From Prochlorococcus sp. AG-459-O09 (GTDB taxonomy: Bacteria > Cyanobacteriota > Cyanobacteriia > PCC-6307 > Cyanobiaceae), in assembly GCA_003211955.1 (NCBI GenBank), contig QCRH01000002.1, positions 1 to 64,000 on the forward strand: 64,000 nt of DNA, given 5' to 3'. The notes beneath the pieces are model-generated. The model saw only the letters and a list, made by a program, of their open reading frames with translations. It had not been told where the DNA came from and ran no database searches. The position numbers and the translations under genes are program-made. Of the stretch, positions 1-11,423 are shown in pieces; the first letter of the stretch is position 1, and each line of letters begins with the position of its first letter.

Positions 1-662
1 AATATACTTTCCCCAAATTTTTTTGTGAATAATATATTTTTTTGATTTTTGAGTCCAAAAAGTTCTCCCTCATATTGAAATTTTTTTTCTTTAAAATCAT
101 TACTAAAATTAATACTTTTTTTGATCAATTTTTTATCTGATGATGCAATTATATAATTATCTTCGGTTCTGTATATAAAGTTAAGGAAATTTATTTTGTT
201 TTCTCTATTAACTGAAACTATCTCATTAATCTGATCAATTTTATTAGGCAAATTTAATAAATCGTCTATTGTTTTTTCTGGTTTAATTTTAAAAACAATC
301 AAAATATCATCTTTAAGCTTTGTATTATTTTCAAAAGTTGAGATTATTAGTTCATTATTATAGATATCTTGTAATTTATTGTTTCCTAGATCTATACCTA
401 AGTAATCTAATACAGACTCTTTTATTAAAACAAAGTTATCTCGATTTGTTGGATTTTTATCTTTTTCATTATTATTAACAATATTAAAACTATCTAAATT
501 TGAAATAAATAATAATTTATTGTTTTCAGGTATATATTTTAAGATATTTAGTTGCTCAATATTTGAACTTTGCTCCTTATTTTTATTAGCAGAAACTTTT
601 TTAAAACCAAAAAAAAGTAATAAAGATAATAATAGTATTATTGTTACTACTCTAAGTTTCAT
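1..662 (-). CDS. DUF3352-like membrane-anchored hypothetical protein (C-terminus off window)
   Basis: Reverse-strand frame open from ATG at 662 to window edge: MKLRVVTIILLLSLLLFFGFKKVSANKNKEQSSNIEQLNILKYIPENNKLLFISNLDSFNI...; N-terminal TM segment, 'IPENNKLLFISNLD' reminiscent of DUF3352. Confidence 0.6.
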   Translation of the reverse strand, partial: MKLRVVTIILLLSLLLFFGFKKVSANKNKEQSSNIEQLNILKYIPENNKLLFISNLDSFNIVNNNEKDKNPTNRDNFVLIKESVLDYLGIDLGNNKLQDIYNNELIISTFENNTKLKDDILIVFKIKPEKTIDDLLNLPNKIDQINEIVSVNRENKINFLNFIYRTEDNYIIASSDKKLIKKSINFSNDFKEKKFQYEGELFGLKNQKNILFTKKFGESI

Positions 663-751
663 TATAAATGTTTATTTTTATTTTTAACAATAAACTTCCT
701 ACTGCAACTTAATTTATTAAATTGTAAATAACACATAATTTATCCTATAAA

Positions 752-1102
752 TTGGGAAGTTATCCAAAATCTATAAATGCTTCTAGTCTCAATGATTGGT
801 TTAATTCTGAGAAAGAAGATCCAGTTTTGATTGATGTAAGAGAACAGTCAGAGCTTGAACTAGCTTGTTTCTCAAAAGAATTTTTACATATACCAATTAG
901 TAAAGTCTCATCTGAATACGTTGAAGAAATATTTGCTGGTTTATTAGATAGAGAAATTGTAGTTACCTGTCATGCAGGAATAAGAAGTTATAACTTTTCT
1001 CAATGGTGCTTGGATAATAATATTGTGAAAGAAATATGGAATTTGGAGGAGGGTATTGATGGATGGAGTAGATATATTGACCCATCAATTCCAAGGTATT
1101 GA
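752..1102 (+). CDS. Rhodanese-like domain protein
   Basis: TTG start; DVREQSE and active-site loop CHAGIRS typical of rhodanese. Confidence 0.85.
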   Translation: MGSYPKSINASSLNDWFNSEKEDPVLIDVREQSELELACFSKEFLHIPISKVSSEYVEEIFAGLLDREIVVTCHAGIRSYNFSQWCLDNNIVKEIWNLEEGIDGWSRYIDPSIPRY

Positions 1103-2347
1103 TTAAATATCTAATGAAGATGCAACAGTATTAACATCTTTGTCGCCTCTACCAGAGCAATTGATAACTATATGAGTATCTTTTTCAAGAGTAGGGCATA
1201 ATTTATCTAACCAAGCAAAGGCATGGGAAGTTTCTAGTGCAGGTATAATTCCTTCTAGTTCACTAACAAGTCTTAAAGCATATAAAGCTTCTTGATCTGT
1301 GACTGATCCATATTCTGCTCTACCTATATCTTTTAAATGGCTATGTTCAGGTCCTACACCGGGGTAATCTAAACCTGCACTTATTGAGTGAGCTTCTTGT
1401 ACTTGACCATTATCATCTTGCAAGAGAAGACTCATTGATCCATGCAAAATTCCAACTGACCCTTTAGTTATAGTTGCAGCATGTTTGTCAGTATCAACTC
1501 CGCTTCCTGCGGCTTCAATTCCAATAAGACGAACAGAAGTTTCTTTAACAAAAGGATGGAAAAGCCCCATTGCATTTGATCCCCCACCTACACAAGCAAG
1601 CAAAATATCGGGAAAAGATCCAAATGATTCCAAACATTGTTTTTTAGTTTCTTCACCTATAACGGCATGAAAATCTCGCACAATCTTTGGGAAAGGGTGT
1701 GGGCCGGCAACAGATCCTAAAATGTAGTGTGTGGTTTCGACATTAGAAACCCAATCTCTAATGGCTTCACTAGTAGCATCCTTAAGTGTTGCAGTTCCAG
1801 AATTTACAACTTTAACTTCAGCTCCTAGAAGTTTCATTCTGAAAACGTTAAGTGATTGCCTTCTTATGTCTTCAGCACCCATATAAATAATACATTTCAA
1901 GCCAAATCGCGCACAAACAGTAGCCGTAGCAACTCCATGCTGACCTGCTCCAGTTTCTGCAATTATTCTTTTTTTGCCCATTCTTATTGCCAATAAAGCT
2001 TGTCCAAGGGCATTATTAATTTTGTGAGCACCAGTATGATTTAAATCTTCTCTTTTAAGCCATATTCTTGGAGTTGCTTGTTTAGTTTTGTAATGTTCAG
2101 TAAGTCTTTTGGCTTCATAAAGTGGTGTTTCTCTTCCTACATAAGTCTTAAGTAGATGATTTAATTCTTCTACAAAAAGTTTATCTTTCCATGCATTAGA
2201 TGCAGCTGTTTCAAGCTCAAAAAGAGCAGGCATAAGTGTTTCAGGAACATATTGACCACCATATTTTCCAAATCTTCCCTCTTTGGAGGGTTGATCTAAA
2301 TCGTCATTTTTATAGTTTTGATCTTTGCGAGAAAATGTACTTACCAC
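1103..2347 (-). CDS. trpB: Tryptophan synthase beta chain
   Basis: [35 protein letters not shown]-lysine motif, GGGSNAMG. Confidence 0.97.
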   Translation of the reverse strand: MVSTFSRKDQNYKNDDLDQPSKEGRFGKYGGQYVPETLMPALFELETAASNAWKDKLFVEELNHLLKTYVGRETPLYEAKRLTEHYKTKQATPRIWLKREDLNHTGAHKINNALGQALLAIRMGKKRIIAETGAGQHGVATATVCARFGLKCIIYMGAEDIRRQSLNVFRMKLLGAEVKVVNSGTATLKDATSEAIRDWVSNVETTHYILGSVAGPHPFPKIVRDFHAVIGEETKKQCLESFGSFPDILLACVGGGSNAMGLFHPFVKETSVRLIGIEAAGSGVDTDKHAATITKGSVGILHGSMSLLLQDDNGQVQEAHSISAGLDYPGVGPEHSHLKDIGRAEYGSVTDQEALYALRLVSELEGIIPALETSHAFAWLDKLCPTLEKDTHIVINCSGRGDKDVNTVASSLDI

Positions 2348-2395
2348 TTTTTCTATAGAATAAGTATTAACTAACTATAGATTATATTGAAAATA

Positions 2396-2707
2396 ATGGG
2401 AAAAAAGAATTGGATCGAATTTGAAAATCAAGAAAAAAAATCTGAAGAAACTGCTAAGGCAGAGTCTTTTAATAAAAGATCAAAATTAAATATTTCAAAA
2501 CAAAAAAAAGGTAAAAAGGGCAAGACTATAACTTTGATTAGAGGATTTGGTACTGAGGATGAAATCTTCTTAAAAGAATTACTAAAAAAAATTAAAGTTT
2601 TTTGTGGGACTGGAGGAACATTAATTGATAGTAATATCCAATTACAGGGTGATATGGTATCGCAATCAATTGAGTTTCTTCGTAAAGAGGGATTTCATAA
2701 TTTATGA
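2396..2707 (+). CDS. SUI1/eIF1-like translation initiation factor family protein
   Basis: KGKTITLIRGF...LLKKIKVFCGTGGTLIDSNIQLQGD...FLRKEGF; ATG at 2396 inside the TTG-initiated ORF 2387. Confidence 0.85.
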   Translation: MGKKNWIEFENQEKKSEETAKAESFNKRSKLNISKQKKGKKGKTITLIRGFGTEDEIFLKELLKKIKVFCGTGGTLIDSNIQLQGDMVSQSIEFLRKEGFHNL

Positions 2708-2734
2708 AGCAAGGGTTAGGATAGGTTTTTAATT

Positions 2735-3373
2735 TTGATGATCCAAACAATGAAAGAACAAGATCAAACAAAGTCAACCAATATAAAGTGGCACAATTTA
2801 ACTATTGATAGAGAAAAGTTAGAGAAAATGAGAGGTCATAAAGGAATGGTTATCTGGTTTACAGGTTTATCTGGCTCTGGTAAGAGTACTTTAGCCAACG
2901 CTTTAAATGAAGTTTTACACTTAGATGGGTTTTCGACTTATGTGTTGGATGGAGATAATATCAGGCACGGTTTATGTAAAGATCTTGGTTTTTCGGATGA
3001 AGATAGAGAAGAAAATATACGAAGAATTGGAGAAGTTGCGAATTTATTTTTGAATGCTGGGATAATAACTATTACAGCATTCGTTTCACCATTTATTAGC
3101 GATAGAGATAAGGTAAGAAAAATTATTGGATCTAAGGATTTTATTGAAGTTTATTGTGCTGCTAATATCACAGTTTGCGAAAAAAGGGATACTAAAGGTC
3201 TTTATAAAAAAGCACGTTTGGGTGAAATTAAGGATTTTACAGGGATTTCTAGTCCATATGAAGCTCCTCATAATCCCGAAATTGTTGTTGATACAGGTTC
3301 GTTAGATTTAAATGATTCTCTTGAAAAAGTTATTAACTACCTTAAAAAAGAAAACTTTCTTAAAAAGGCCTAA
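2735..3373 (+). CDS. cysC: Adenylylsulfate kinase
   Basis: P-loop GLSGSGKS, LDGDNIRHGLCKDLGFSDEDREENIRRIGEVANLF. Confidence 0.95.
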   Translation: MMIQTMKEQDQTKSTNIKWHNLTIDREKLEKMRGHKGMVIWFTGLSGSGKSTLANALNEVLHLDGFSTYVLDGDNIRHGLCKDLGFSDEDREENIRRIGEVANLFLNAGIITITAFVSPFISDRDKVRKIIGSKDFIEVYCAANITVCEKRDTKGLYKKARLGEIKDFTGISSPYEAPHNPEIVVDTGSLDLNDSLEKVINYLKKENFLKKA

Positions 3374-3388
3374 TAGAAAAATATTAGT

Positions 3389-3925
3389 TCACTTATTTTG
3401 AAGATAATTGTCAGGTCCAACAGTTGACAACTTACTATTTTTAGTTCTTACCTGTTTATGTAGATTTTCTCTGAATTCTTTTAAATTTTTCTTTATAGAT
3501 TCATCAAATAAACTGATCATCTCTATTGCCAATAATCCAGCATTCTGACCTCCATTAATTGCAACTGTTGCAACTGGTATCCCAGAAGGCATTTGAACGA
3601 TTGATAAAAGAGAATCAATCCCCTTAAGTGTCTTACTCTCTACTGGGACTCCAATTACAGGAATACAAGTTATGGATGCCAGCATTCCTGGAAGATGAGC
3701 AGCACCTCCAGCACCGGCAATTATTACTTTTATGTTTTCTGATTCTGCATTTTTTGCATATTCCATCATTTCAATAGGTGTTCGATGAGCAGAAAGTATA
3801 CAAACTTCAGTTTTTATTCCAAATTCTCTCAAAATATCAATTGCTGGTTTCAATGTTTTTAGATCTGAATCACTACCCATTACGACAGCAATTTTATAAA
3901 TATCTTTAGAATTCAATTCTGACAA
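3389..3925 (-). CDS. purE: N5-carboxyaminoimidazole ribonucleotide mutase
   Basis: VVMGSDSDLKTL, SAHRTP, GAGGAAHLPGM, GVPVES. Confidence 0.95.
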   Translation of the reverse strand: MSELNSKDIYKIAVVMGSDSDLKTLKPAIDILREFGIKTEVCILSAHRTPIEMMEYAKNAESENIKVIIAGAGGAAHLPGMLASITCIPVIGVPVESKTLKGIDSLLSIVQMPSGIPVATVAINGGQNAGLLAIEMISLFDESIKKNLKEFRENLHKQVRTKNSKLSTVGPDNYLQNK

Positions 3926-4014
3926 AATAACAAATCAATTCTTTCCTATAATGGCGTGCAATTAATTTGGCGCCAGTTGGTTAATATAAAAAGAATAAAT
4001 TTTCATAGAATAAT

Positions 4015-4716
4015 ATGACTCCAAATAAGATTATCGAAAAAAGTGAAGTTAAGGAGTATTTTAATGGAACTGGCTTTGAAAGATGGAATAAAATTTATAG
4101 CAAATCTGATGAAATTAACACAGTTCAGAAAAATATTAGGAAAGGTCATCAAAAAACTGTAGATGATGTAGTCTCATATATCAAAAATTATCCTGAACTA
4201 ACAAAAAAAAGTTATTGTGATGCAGGCTGTGGTGTAGGAAGTCTATCCATACCTTTACTAAGACTTGGTATAAAAGAACTACAGGTGAGCGATATTTCTT
4301 CTGAAATGATTAAAGAAACAAAGAAACGCATTAATGAATTAGGTTTGAATCAAGGTAAAATTAAATATGAAGTTTGTGATCTGGAAAAATTAAAAGGATT
4401 ATTTGATGTTGTAGTTTGTTTGGATGTATTTATTCATTATCCTCAACCGGTCGCAGAAGAAATGGTTCAACATCTATGCGATTTAAGCAAAGAAAAACTA
4501 ATCGTTAGCTTTGCTCCTTATACTCCAGTTCTTGCTGTTCTAAAAAATATTGGGAAATTATTTCCTGGGCCAAGTAAAACTACAAGAGCATATACATTGA
4601 AAGAAAAGGGTATTATTAATGCTGCTAAAGAAAGAGGATTTAAACTTGTCAAAAAGAAATTAAATCAAGCTCCTTTTTATTTTTCAAAACTAATTGAATT
4701 CGAAAAAATTAAATAA
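4015..4716 (+). CDS. chlM: Mg-protoporphyrin IX methyltransferase
   Basis: SAM-MTase motif CDAGCGVGSLSIPLL; YFNGTGFERWNKIYS, SFAPYTP...LFPGPSKTTRAY typical of ChlM. Confidence 0.92.
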   Translation: MTPNKIIEKSEVKEYFNGTGFERWNKIYSKSDEINTVQKNIRKGHQKTVDDVVSYIKNYPELTKKSYCDAGCGVGSLSIPLLRLGIKELQVSDISSEMIKETKKRINELGLNQGKIKYEVCDLEKLKGLFDVVVCLDVFIHYPQPVAEEMVQHLCDLSKEKLIVSFAPYTPVLAVLKNIGKLFPGPSKTTRAYTLKEKGIINAAKERGFKLVKKKLNQAPFYFSKLIEFEKIK

Positions 4717-4717
4717 T

Positions 4718-5446
4718 CTATTTTACTAAATGATTTTCAAGTGCATAACGAACTAATTCGGTTCGGCTAGATGTACCTGTCTTGATAAAAAGTCTACTTA
4801 CATATTTCTCAACATTTCTAATAGATGTTTCAAGCTGTCTTGCAATTTCCTTGTTCATCAGTCCCTCTGCTACTAGTTGAAGCACACTTGCTTCTCTTGG
4901 AGTAAAACTAGGAAGATCTATTTTATTTTCTGGATTAATCTGGTTTTGGTCTGTGAGCATAGATTTTATTTCAGTAATTTGTTTTGCCATTTTGCTTACA
5001 TCAATATCTGCGAATCGTGCTGCTTCTTTTAGTAAACGTTCTTGTCTGTTGATTACATTTTTGACTCTTGCAGCTAATTCATCGGGATCGAAAGGTTTGG
5101 AAATATAATCATCAACTCCTGCAAGATAACCTTCGGTTCTGTCCAAGGTCATTCCTTTTGCAGTTAGAAAAATAACTGGAGTTCCTCCTAATTTTTCATC
5201 CTCTCTAATTTTTTCTAATAAAGCATAACCGTTGGCTCGAGGCATCATAACATCGCTAATTATCAAATCGGGGAAAACTGTTTGCGCTTTTTCCCAACCA
5301 TCCTCTCCATCAACTGCAATAAATATTTCAAAGCCTTCATCTTCTAAAAATGTTTTAACAGCTGTTCTTAAACCAGGCTCATCATCAACTAATAAAATTC
5401 TTGATTTTCTTACCGGTTCATTACTTATTTGATTAATTTCATTCAT
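4718..5446 (-). CDS. Two-component response regulator, receiver + LuxR/NarL-type HTH
   Basis: LLVDDEPGLRTAV, DLIISDVMMP, FLTAKG, YISKPF; C-terminal FTPREASVLQLVAEGLMNKEIARQLETSIRNVEKYVSRLFIKTG. Confidence 0.92.
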   Translation of the reverse strand: MNEINQISNEPVRKSRILLVDDEPGLRTAVKTFLEDEGFEIFIAVDGEDGWEKAQTVFPDLIISDVMMPRANGYALLEKIREDEKLGGTPVIFLTAKGMTLDRTEGYLAGVDDYISKPFDPDELAARVKNVINRQERLLKEAARFADIDVSKMAKQITEIKSMLTDQNQINPENKIDLPSFTPREASVLQLVAEGLMNKEIARQLETSIRNVEKYVSRLFIKTGTSSRTELVRYALENHLVK

Positions 5447-5505
5447 TTTTTAAATTCTTGAATTTGATTTTCTAGTAATAAACAGAATTTTATATACTAA
5501 ACATA

Positions 5506-6651
5506 ATGCTTTCAACTCCTATACTACTAGACTATCAATCTTCGACTCCTTGCTCTAAAGATGTTGTTGATTCTATGAAACCTTTTTGGAGTGAGATATT
5601 TTCTAATCCTTCAAGCAAATCTAATTTGGCAGGAATTAACGCAAGTGCCATATTGGAAGCCTCAAGAGAAAAAATAGAACAAAATTTATCTCTTAAGAAT
5701 AAAAAAGTTATTTTTACAAGTGGGGCAACTGAATCTAATAACTTAGCTTTATTAGGTTTTGCTAGAAATTACTATAAAAAAACAGGAAATTATGGACATA
5801 TCATTACCTTAAAAACGGAGCATAAAGCTGTTTTGGAGCCCATAAACCAACTAAATAATGAGGGATTTATGGTTACAGAAATTAACCCTGAGAAAGATGG
5901 CTTAATTTCAGAAGAACAATTTAAAAAAAATATAAGAGAAGATACATTTCTGGTTAGTGTCATGTTGGCAAATAACGAAATAGGAGTTATTCAGCCCATA
6001 GAGAATATTTCAAAGATATGTAAATCTAGAGGAATAACCTTTCACTCTGATTTTGCACAATGTTTAGGTTATATCGAGTTAGACAATCTTTTATCAGATG
6101 TAAATATGATAACGATGAGTTCTCACAAAATATATGGTCCTAAAGGGATAGGGCTTCTTTTGATTGATGAAGAAATTAATCTTGAGCCTTTAATTATAGG
6201 AGGAGGTCAGGAATATGGTCTCAGGTCTGGTACATTACCTCTTCCTTTAGTAGTTGGCTTTGCTAAAGCAATAGAGATAGCAGTTTTTAATCAAAAAAAT
6301 AATGCTGAAAAATTACTTTCGCATAGAAATAAACTTTTAGAGGGGTTGTTAAAAAATAATTCTGGTTTATTAATTAATGGCTCTATAGAAAAAAGATTGC
6401 CTCACAATTTAAATTTAACTGTATTGGATTTAAACGGAGCAAAGTTTCATAAACTTTTAAAATCTAAAATAATTTGTTCTACTGGATCTGCATGTAGTAA
6501 TGGTGAACCATCTCATGTTTTACTAGCCTTAGGTAGATCTCTTAAAGAGGCAGAATCTTCACTAAGGTTAAGTATTGGATTAAGCACTAATTCAAAAGAC
6601 ATAAAACAAGCAATTCATATTCTTACAAATACGATCAGATTATTACGATAG
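5506..6651 (+). CDS. Cysteine desulfurase (NifS/IscS family)
   Basis: LKTEHKAVL, MSSHKIYGPKG, ICSTGSACSNG catalytic Cys loop. Confidence 0.92.
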   Translation: MLSTPILLDYQSSTPCSKDVVDSMKPFWSEIFSNPSSKSNLAGINASAILEASREKIEQNLSLKNKKVIFTSGATESNNLALLGFARNYYKKTGNYGHIITLKTEHKAVLEPINQLNNEGFMVTEINPEKDGLISEEQFKKNIREDTFLVSVMLANNEIGVIQPIENISKICKSRGITFHSDFAQCLGYIELDNLLSDVNMITMSSHKIYGPKGIGLLLIDEEINLEPLIIGGGQEYGLRSGTLPLPLVVGFAKAIEIAVFNQKNNAEKLLSHRNKLLEGLLKNNSGLLINGSIEKRLPHNLNLTVLDLNGAKFHKLLKSKIICSTGSACSNGEPSHVLLALGRSLKEAESSLRLSIGLSTNSKDIKQAIHILTNTIRLLR

Positions 6652-6664
6652 AAATTATTGGCTT

Positions 6665-7567
6665 TTAATTTAATTGAGCAATTCTTAATTTTCCACTTCT
6701 AGCTCTTTTATTTAGTTCGACTTCTTGTTCGGAAGGAGTTATTGGCTTTTTTGTCAGGTTTTTTAGTCTTTGATCATTCTTAAAAGAACTTTTAACTAAC
6801 CTATCCTCAAGGGAATGAAAACTAATAATAGAAATAATACCCCCTGGCAAAAGCCATTCAGGTACAACCTGCAAGAATTTTTCTAATACTTCAATTTCTT
6901 TATTAACAGCAATTCTTAGTGCTTGAAATGTTCTTGTTGCTGGGTGTATTTTTTTATATCTTTGTTTTGGTGGGAAGCAGCCTGCAATAGAATAGGCTAA
7001 TTCTTTTGTCCCAGAATATTTCCCATTTTCATTCAAATCCTTTTTTATTTTTCTAGCAATCTTTCTTGATAATCTCTCTTCTCCATATTTATAAATTAGG
7101 TTAGCTAGATCTTTTTCATTTAAAGCCTCAATTAATTTCTCTGCATCAACCTCAAGAAAAGGATTCATGCGCATATCAAGTGGACCATCTTTTTGGAAAC
7201 TAAATCCTCTTTTAGGGTCATCAATTTGGTTACTATTTACTCCAAGATCTGCAATCACAAAAGAAACTTTTTCTTTTGGCACAAAATCCGCAAAATTTGT
7301 AGCCCTAATATCAAGCCTATTGTTAAATTCATCAAGTTTTTTTGATGCTGATTTTCTTGCGAATGGATCTTGATCAAGTCCAATTATATTTAAATCCGAA
7401 TATTTTCTTAATAAATGATAAGAGTGCCCACCTCCGCCTAAAGTTGCGTCTATTCCTGTAAGTTGATTGTTATGGATTAAAGGGTAATGCTCTAATGAGG
7501 CCATAATCTCATCTGTCATAACTGATTTATGATTGAAAAAAGATGAATCAGATAGGTCAGTTTGCAT
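6665..7567 (-). CDS. rsmH: 16S rRNA (cytosine1402-N4)-methyltransferase
   Basis: HKSVMTDEI, DATLGGGGHSYHLL, HPATRTFQALRIAVNKE, ISFHSLEDRLVK. Confidence 0.96.
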   Translation of the reverse strand: MQTDLSDSSFFNHKSVMTDEIMASLEHYPLIHNNQLTGIDATLGGGGHSYHLLRKYSDLNIIGLDQDPFARKSASKKLDEFNNRLDIRATNFADFVPKEKVSFVIADLGVNSNQIDDPKRGFSFQKDGPLDMRMNPFLEVDAEKLIEALNEKDLANLIYKYGEERLSRKIARKIKKDLNENGKYSGTKELAYSIAGCFPPKQRYKKIHPATRTFQALRIAVNKEIEVLEKFLQVVPEWLLPGGIISIISFHSLEDRLVKSSFKNDQRLKNLTKKPITPSEQEVELNKRARSGKLRIAQLN

Positions 7568-7605
7568 AACTTTCGACTAAGATTTATTTAGAAGTAAAAT
7601 TTCGA

Positions 7606-8793
7606 ATGGCTCAGCTAGAGACTAGAACAGAACCAATGGTGGTCAATTTTGGCCCTCACCATCCCTCAATGCATGGGGTTTTAAGGTTAGTTGTAACTCT
7701 TGATGGTGAGAATGTCATTGATTGTGAGCCAGTAATTGGATATTTACATAGAGGTATGGAAAAGATAGCTGAAAATAGGACAAATGTAATGTATGTCCCT
7801 TATGTAAGCAGAATGGATTATGCAGCAGGAATGTTTTATGAAGCTATTGTAGTAAATGCTCCTGAAAGATTAGCTAATATTCCAGTTCCTAAAAGAGCTA
7901 GTTACATCAGAGTTCTAATGCTGGAACTTAATCGTATTGCTAATCATCTTTTATGGCTCGGTCCCTTTTTAGCAGACGTAGGAGCTCAAACTCCATTTTT
8001 CTATATTTTTAGAGAAAGAGAAATGATTTATGATCTCTGGGAAGCTGCTACTGGACAGAGACTGATAAATAATAATTTCTTTAGGATAGGTGGTGTCGCA
8101 TGTGATCTTCCATACGGATGGTTAGAAAAATGTATAGACTTTTGTGATTGGTTTGGACCTAAAATTGATGAATACGAAAAATTAATCACAAATAATCCAA
8201 TTTTTAGAAAAAGAATTGAAGGTTTGGGAACAATACAAAGAGACCAGGCAATTAATTGGTCTTTGTCTGGGCCAATGCTTAGAGCTTCTGGAGTTTCCTG
8301 GGATTTAAGGAAAGTCGATAGTTATGAATGTTATGACGATTTTGATTGGCAGATTGCTTCAGAAAAAGAAGGTGATTGTTATGCGAGATATAGAGTAAGA
8401 GTTGAAGAGATGAGACAATCACTAAGCATCATTCGCCAAGCCTGCAAAATGATTCCAGGAGGTCCAACAGAAAATTTAGAAGCTCAAAGAATGGCGACTG
8501 AAGATAAGAAGAGTGAAATATTTGGTATTGACTATCAATATGTAGCTAAGAAGGTTGCTCCAACGTTTAAAATTCCTAACGGAGAATTGTATACAAGATT
8601 AGAATCCGGCAAAGGTGAAATAGGTGTATTTATTCAAGGAAATAATGAAGTGACACCATGGAGATTTAAAATCAGAGCAGCTGATTTAAATAACCTGCAA
8701 ATATTGCCTCATATTCTTAAAGGTGCAAAAATCGCAGATATTATGGCAATCCTTGGCTCAATAGATGTCATTATGGGATCTGTTGATAGATAA
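7606..8793 (+). CDS. ndhH: NAD(P)H-quinone oxidoreductase subunit H
   Basis: [39 protein letters not shown]; ends [12 protein letters not shown]. Confidence 0.97.
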
Positions 8794-8802
8794 TAATTTT
8801 AA

Positions 8803-9255
<453 letters not shown>

Positions 9256-9258
9256 TTA

Positions 9259-10473
9259 TTATTTTTTAAATTTATAGTTTATTTTTTCTGTAATGGTATT
9301 TTTGTTTTTAACAATCCACCTTTCAGGTTTTTCATGTTTAGGCCAACTTTGAGAAAATTTTTGTAATAAATTTAATGAATTTTCAATATTTTTATGATTT
9401 GTAAGTTTTCTAAATTCAACAATTATTTTAATTTTATTTCCCCATAATTTGTCGGATACTTTTGAAATATTGAATTTATTAATTGGGATATTTTCTTTCA
9501 TAATGAAATCATTTAATCGAGATTCAATTACTTTTGGAAAAACGATTTCTCCTCCTGAATTAAAAGCGTTATCGCTTCTTCCAAGAAAGTTTAAATAAAA
9601 AGAATTATTGATTTGATTAATTTCACCTAAATCACCGGTTTGCCACCACCCATTTTTATTTTTGAAATTTTCAGTTTTTGAAGAGTCTATTATTTCGATT
9701 CCAATTCTGGCTGATTTTATCTCGATTAATCCTTTTGCGTTAATTCTTATTTTTGTATCAGGTAGTATTTCACCAACATTTTTAAAACCCATTAAGAATT
9801 CTTTTGGTTTTAAACTCGTAACCATTGCTGCTGTTTCAGTTGAGCCGTAACAAGGTGCTAATTTTATCTTTTCTTCTATACATTTTTCTGCAGTTTCCCT
9901 TGAAATTGAAGCTCCACCTACCCAAATTAGATCAAAAATTTTTAGCCAACTAATACCATCTTTTTGAGCTAAAAGTCTTTGTAATTGGGTAGGCACTAAT
10001 GATGTAATCAAGTGTTTTTTGTTTTTTTTCGATTTAATTGTAAAAAGTAAAAGTTCTCGAGTTTTTTTTATTAAATTCGGAGAAATATTAATACAATCAC
10101 ATCCCCAAGTTTGACTTCTAAAAATTGGCATTAATCCACTTATATGGTTCAGTGGTAAAGTATTTAAAATTAGGCATTTTTGCAATTCAAATCCTTGCTC
10201 TATTAGCCATTTTCCTGATGTAATAGCAGATAATTGAAGATTATCTAAATGGTGAAAACATTGCCTTGGTTTTCCAGAACTCCCACTACTTTTTAAGATA
10301 ATTGCTGGCCCATTTTCAGTAATTGAATCTAATACATCTTCATCTTCATAAAATTTGTTTTTTACATAAATAATTTTATTCTCTCTAATTTTTTCAATAA
10401 TTTTCTCTACAGATTGAGTTTCATTATTTTCAACTTCAATAGTATGAATTTTATTTTTCATAGTTGATCCCAT
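9259..10473 (-). CDS. menE: o-succinylbenzoate-CoA ligase (AMP-forming)
   Basis: LKSSGSSGKPR, YGSTETAAMVT, WWQTGDLGEI; overlaps menC. Confidence 0.85.
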   Translation of the reverse strand: MGSTMKNKIHTIEVENNETQSVEKIIEKIRENKIIYVKNKFYEDEDVLDSITENGPAIILKSSGSSGKPRQCFHHLDNLQLSAITSGKWLIEQGFELQKCLILNTLPLNHISGLMPIFRSQTWGCDCINISPNLIKKTRELLLFTIKSKKNKKHLITSLVPTQLQRLLAQKDGISWLKIFDLIWVGGASISRETAEKCIEEKIKLAPCYGSTETAAMVTSLKPKEFLMGFKNVGEILPDTKIRINAKGLIEIKSARIGIEIIDSSKTENFKNKNGWWQTGDLGEINQINNSFYLNFLGRSDNAFNSGGEIVFPKVIESRLNDFIMKENIPINKFNISKVSDKLWGNKIKIIVEFRKLTNHKNIENSLNLLQKFSQSWPKHEKPERWIVKNKNTITEKINYKFKK

Positions 10474-11423
10474 ATCTTTTTTGCTTCATTTAAAAATAGA
10501 AACGAATTAGGGAATTTATTCATTGCTAAACCAGGAACTTTTGGAGTTGGTCCTTGTAATTGTAGAGAAGATAAATGATAAAGCCATCTCTTCCCTATTC
10601 CAGTTTCAAATGAGGAACTTATAGATATTAAAGCTTTTTTATTTTCTAATTCTCTTAAAAGCTTAACTGGATTATTTTCTTGAGAAGGCCTTCGAATTTG
10701 CCAACCCTTCCACTCATCAATCAAAGTTGGAAATTTTAAAAGTGATTCGTCTAAGGCTATTGGGATTTTTTTGTTGAGTTCTGTCATTCCTTCAATATCA
10801 TCAATACATAGAGGTTGTTCTAACCAATCTATATTTTTGTTATCTTTCAAAATATCAGCCCATCTATTAGCTATCTTTCTCCCCCAAGAACCATTAGCAT
10901 CTATTCTTAACTTAATATTATTGCTTATTTGGCTTAAAATTTCTTCTAAATTTGCTTCTTCCTCATGGTTATCTCTTAATGCAACTTTCCATTTTATGGT
11001 TACTGATTTTCCAATATTAGATTGTCTTTTTTTAATTTTATTTAGCTCTGAAATTACATTTTCAGAATTTAAAAGTATGGCTGTTTTATCAATTTCATCA
11101 AAGGTATAGTTTTCTTTAAAAATTATATTTCCATTTATCTCAGCTAATGCAGAATTTATTGCAGATTGAATGCATGGGTGAAAAATATTTATTTGCTCAG
11201 ATAAATTAAATACTTCTACATTCTCAGGGATCATATTTAGTTGTTTTGCACATTTTTTTAAGTCTTCTTCTAGAAGTGGTGAAACTTCTCCAAAACCAAT
11301 TTTTTTATCATTACTTGATAATTTAATTATCCAACCCAGTTTTGTATGATAAGTGGTTTTAGAATTTTCCACTTTTGTGGATAACTTAAAGCTATAAGAT
11401 TTTTTTTTAAATATTAAGTTCAT
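10458..11423 (-). CDS. menC: o-succinylbenzoate synthase
   Basis: Enolase-superfamily signatures IKWKVAL, LRIDANGSW, WLEQPL, ALDESLL; flanked by menE and menA. Confidence 0.85.
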   Translation of the reverse strand: MNLIFKKKSYSFKLSTKVENSKTTYHTKLGWIIKLSSNDKKIGFGEVSPLLEEDLKKCAKQLNMIPENVEVFNLSEQINIFHPCIQSAINSALAEINGNIIFKENYTFDEIDKTAILLNSENVISELNKIKKRQSNIGKSVTIKWKVALRDNHEEEANLEEILSQISNNIKLRIDANGSWGRKIANRWADILKDNKNIDWLEQPLCIDDIEGMTELNKKIPIALDESLLKFPTLIDEWKGWQIRRPSQENNPVKLLRELENKKALISISSSFETGIGKRWLYHLSSLQLQGPTPKVPGLAMNKFPNSFLFLNEAKKIWDQL

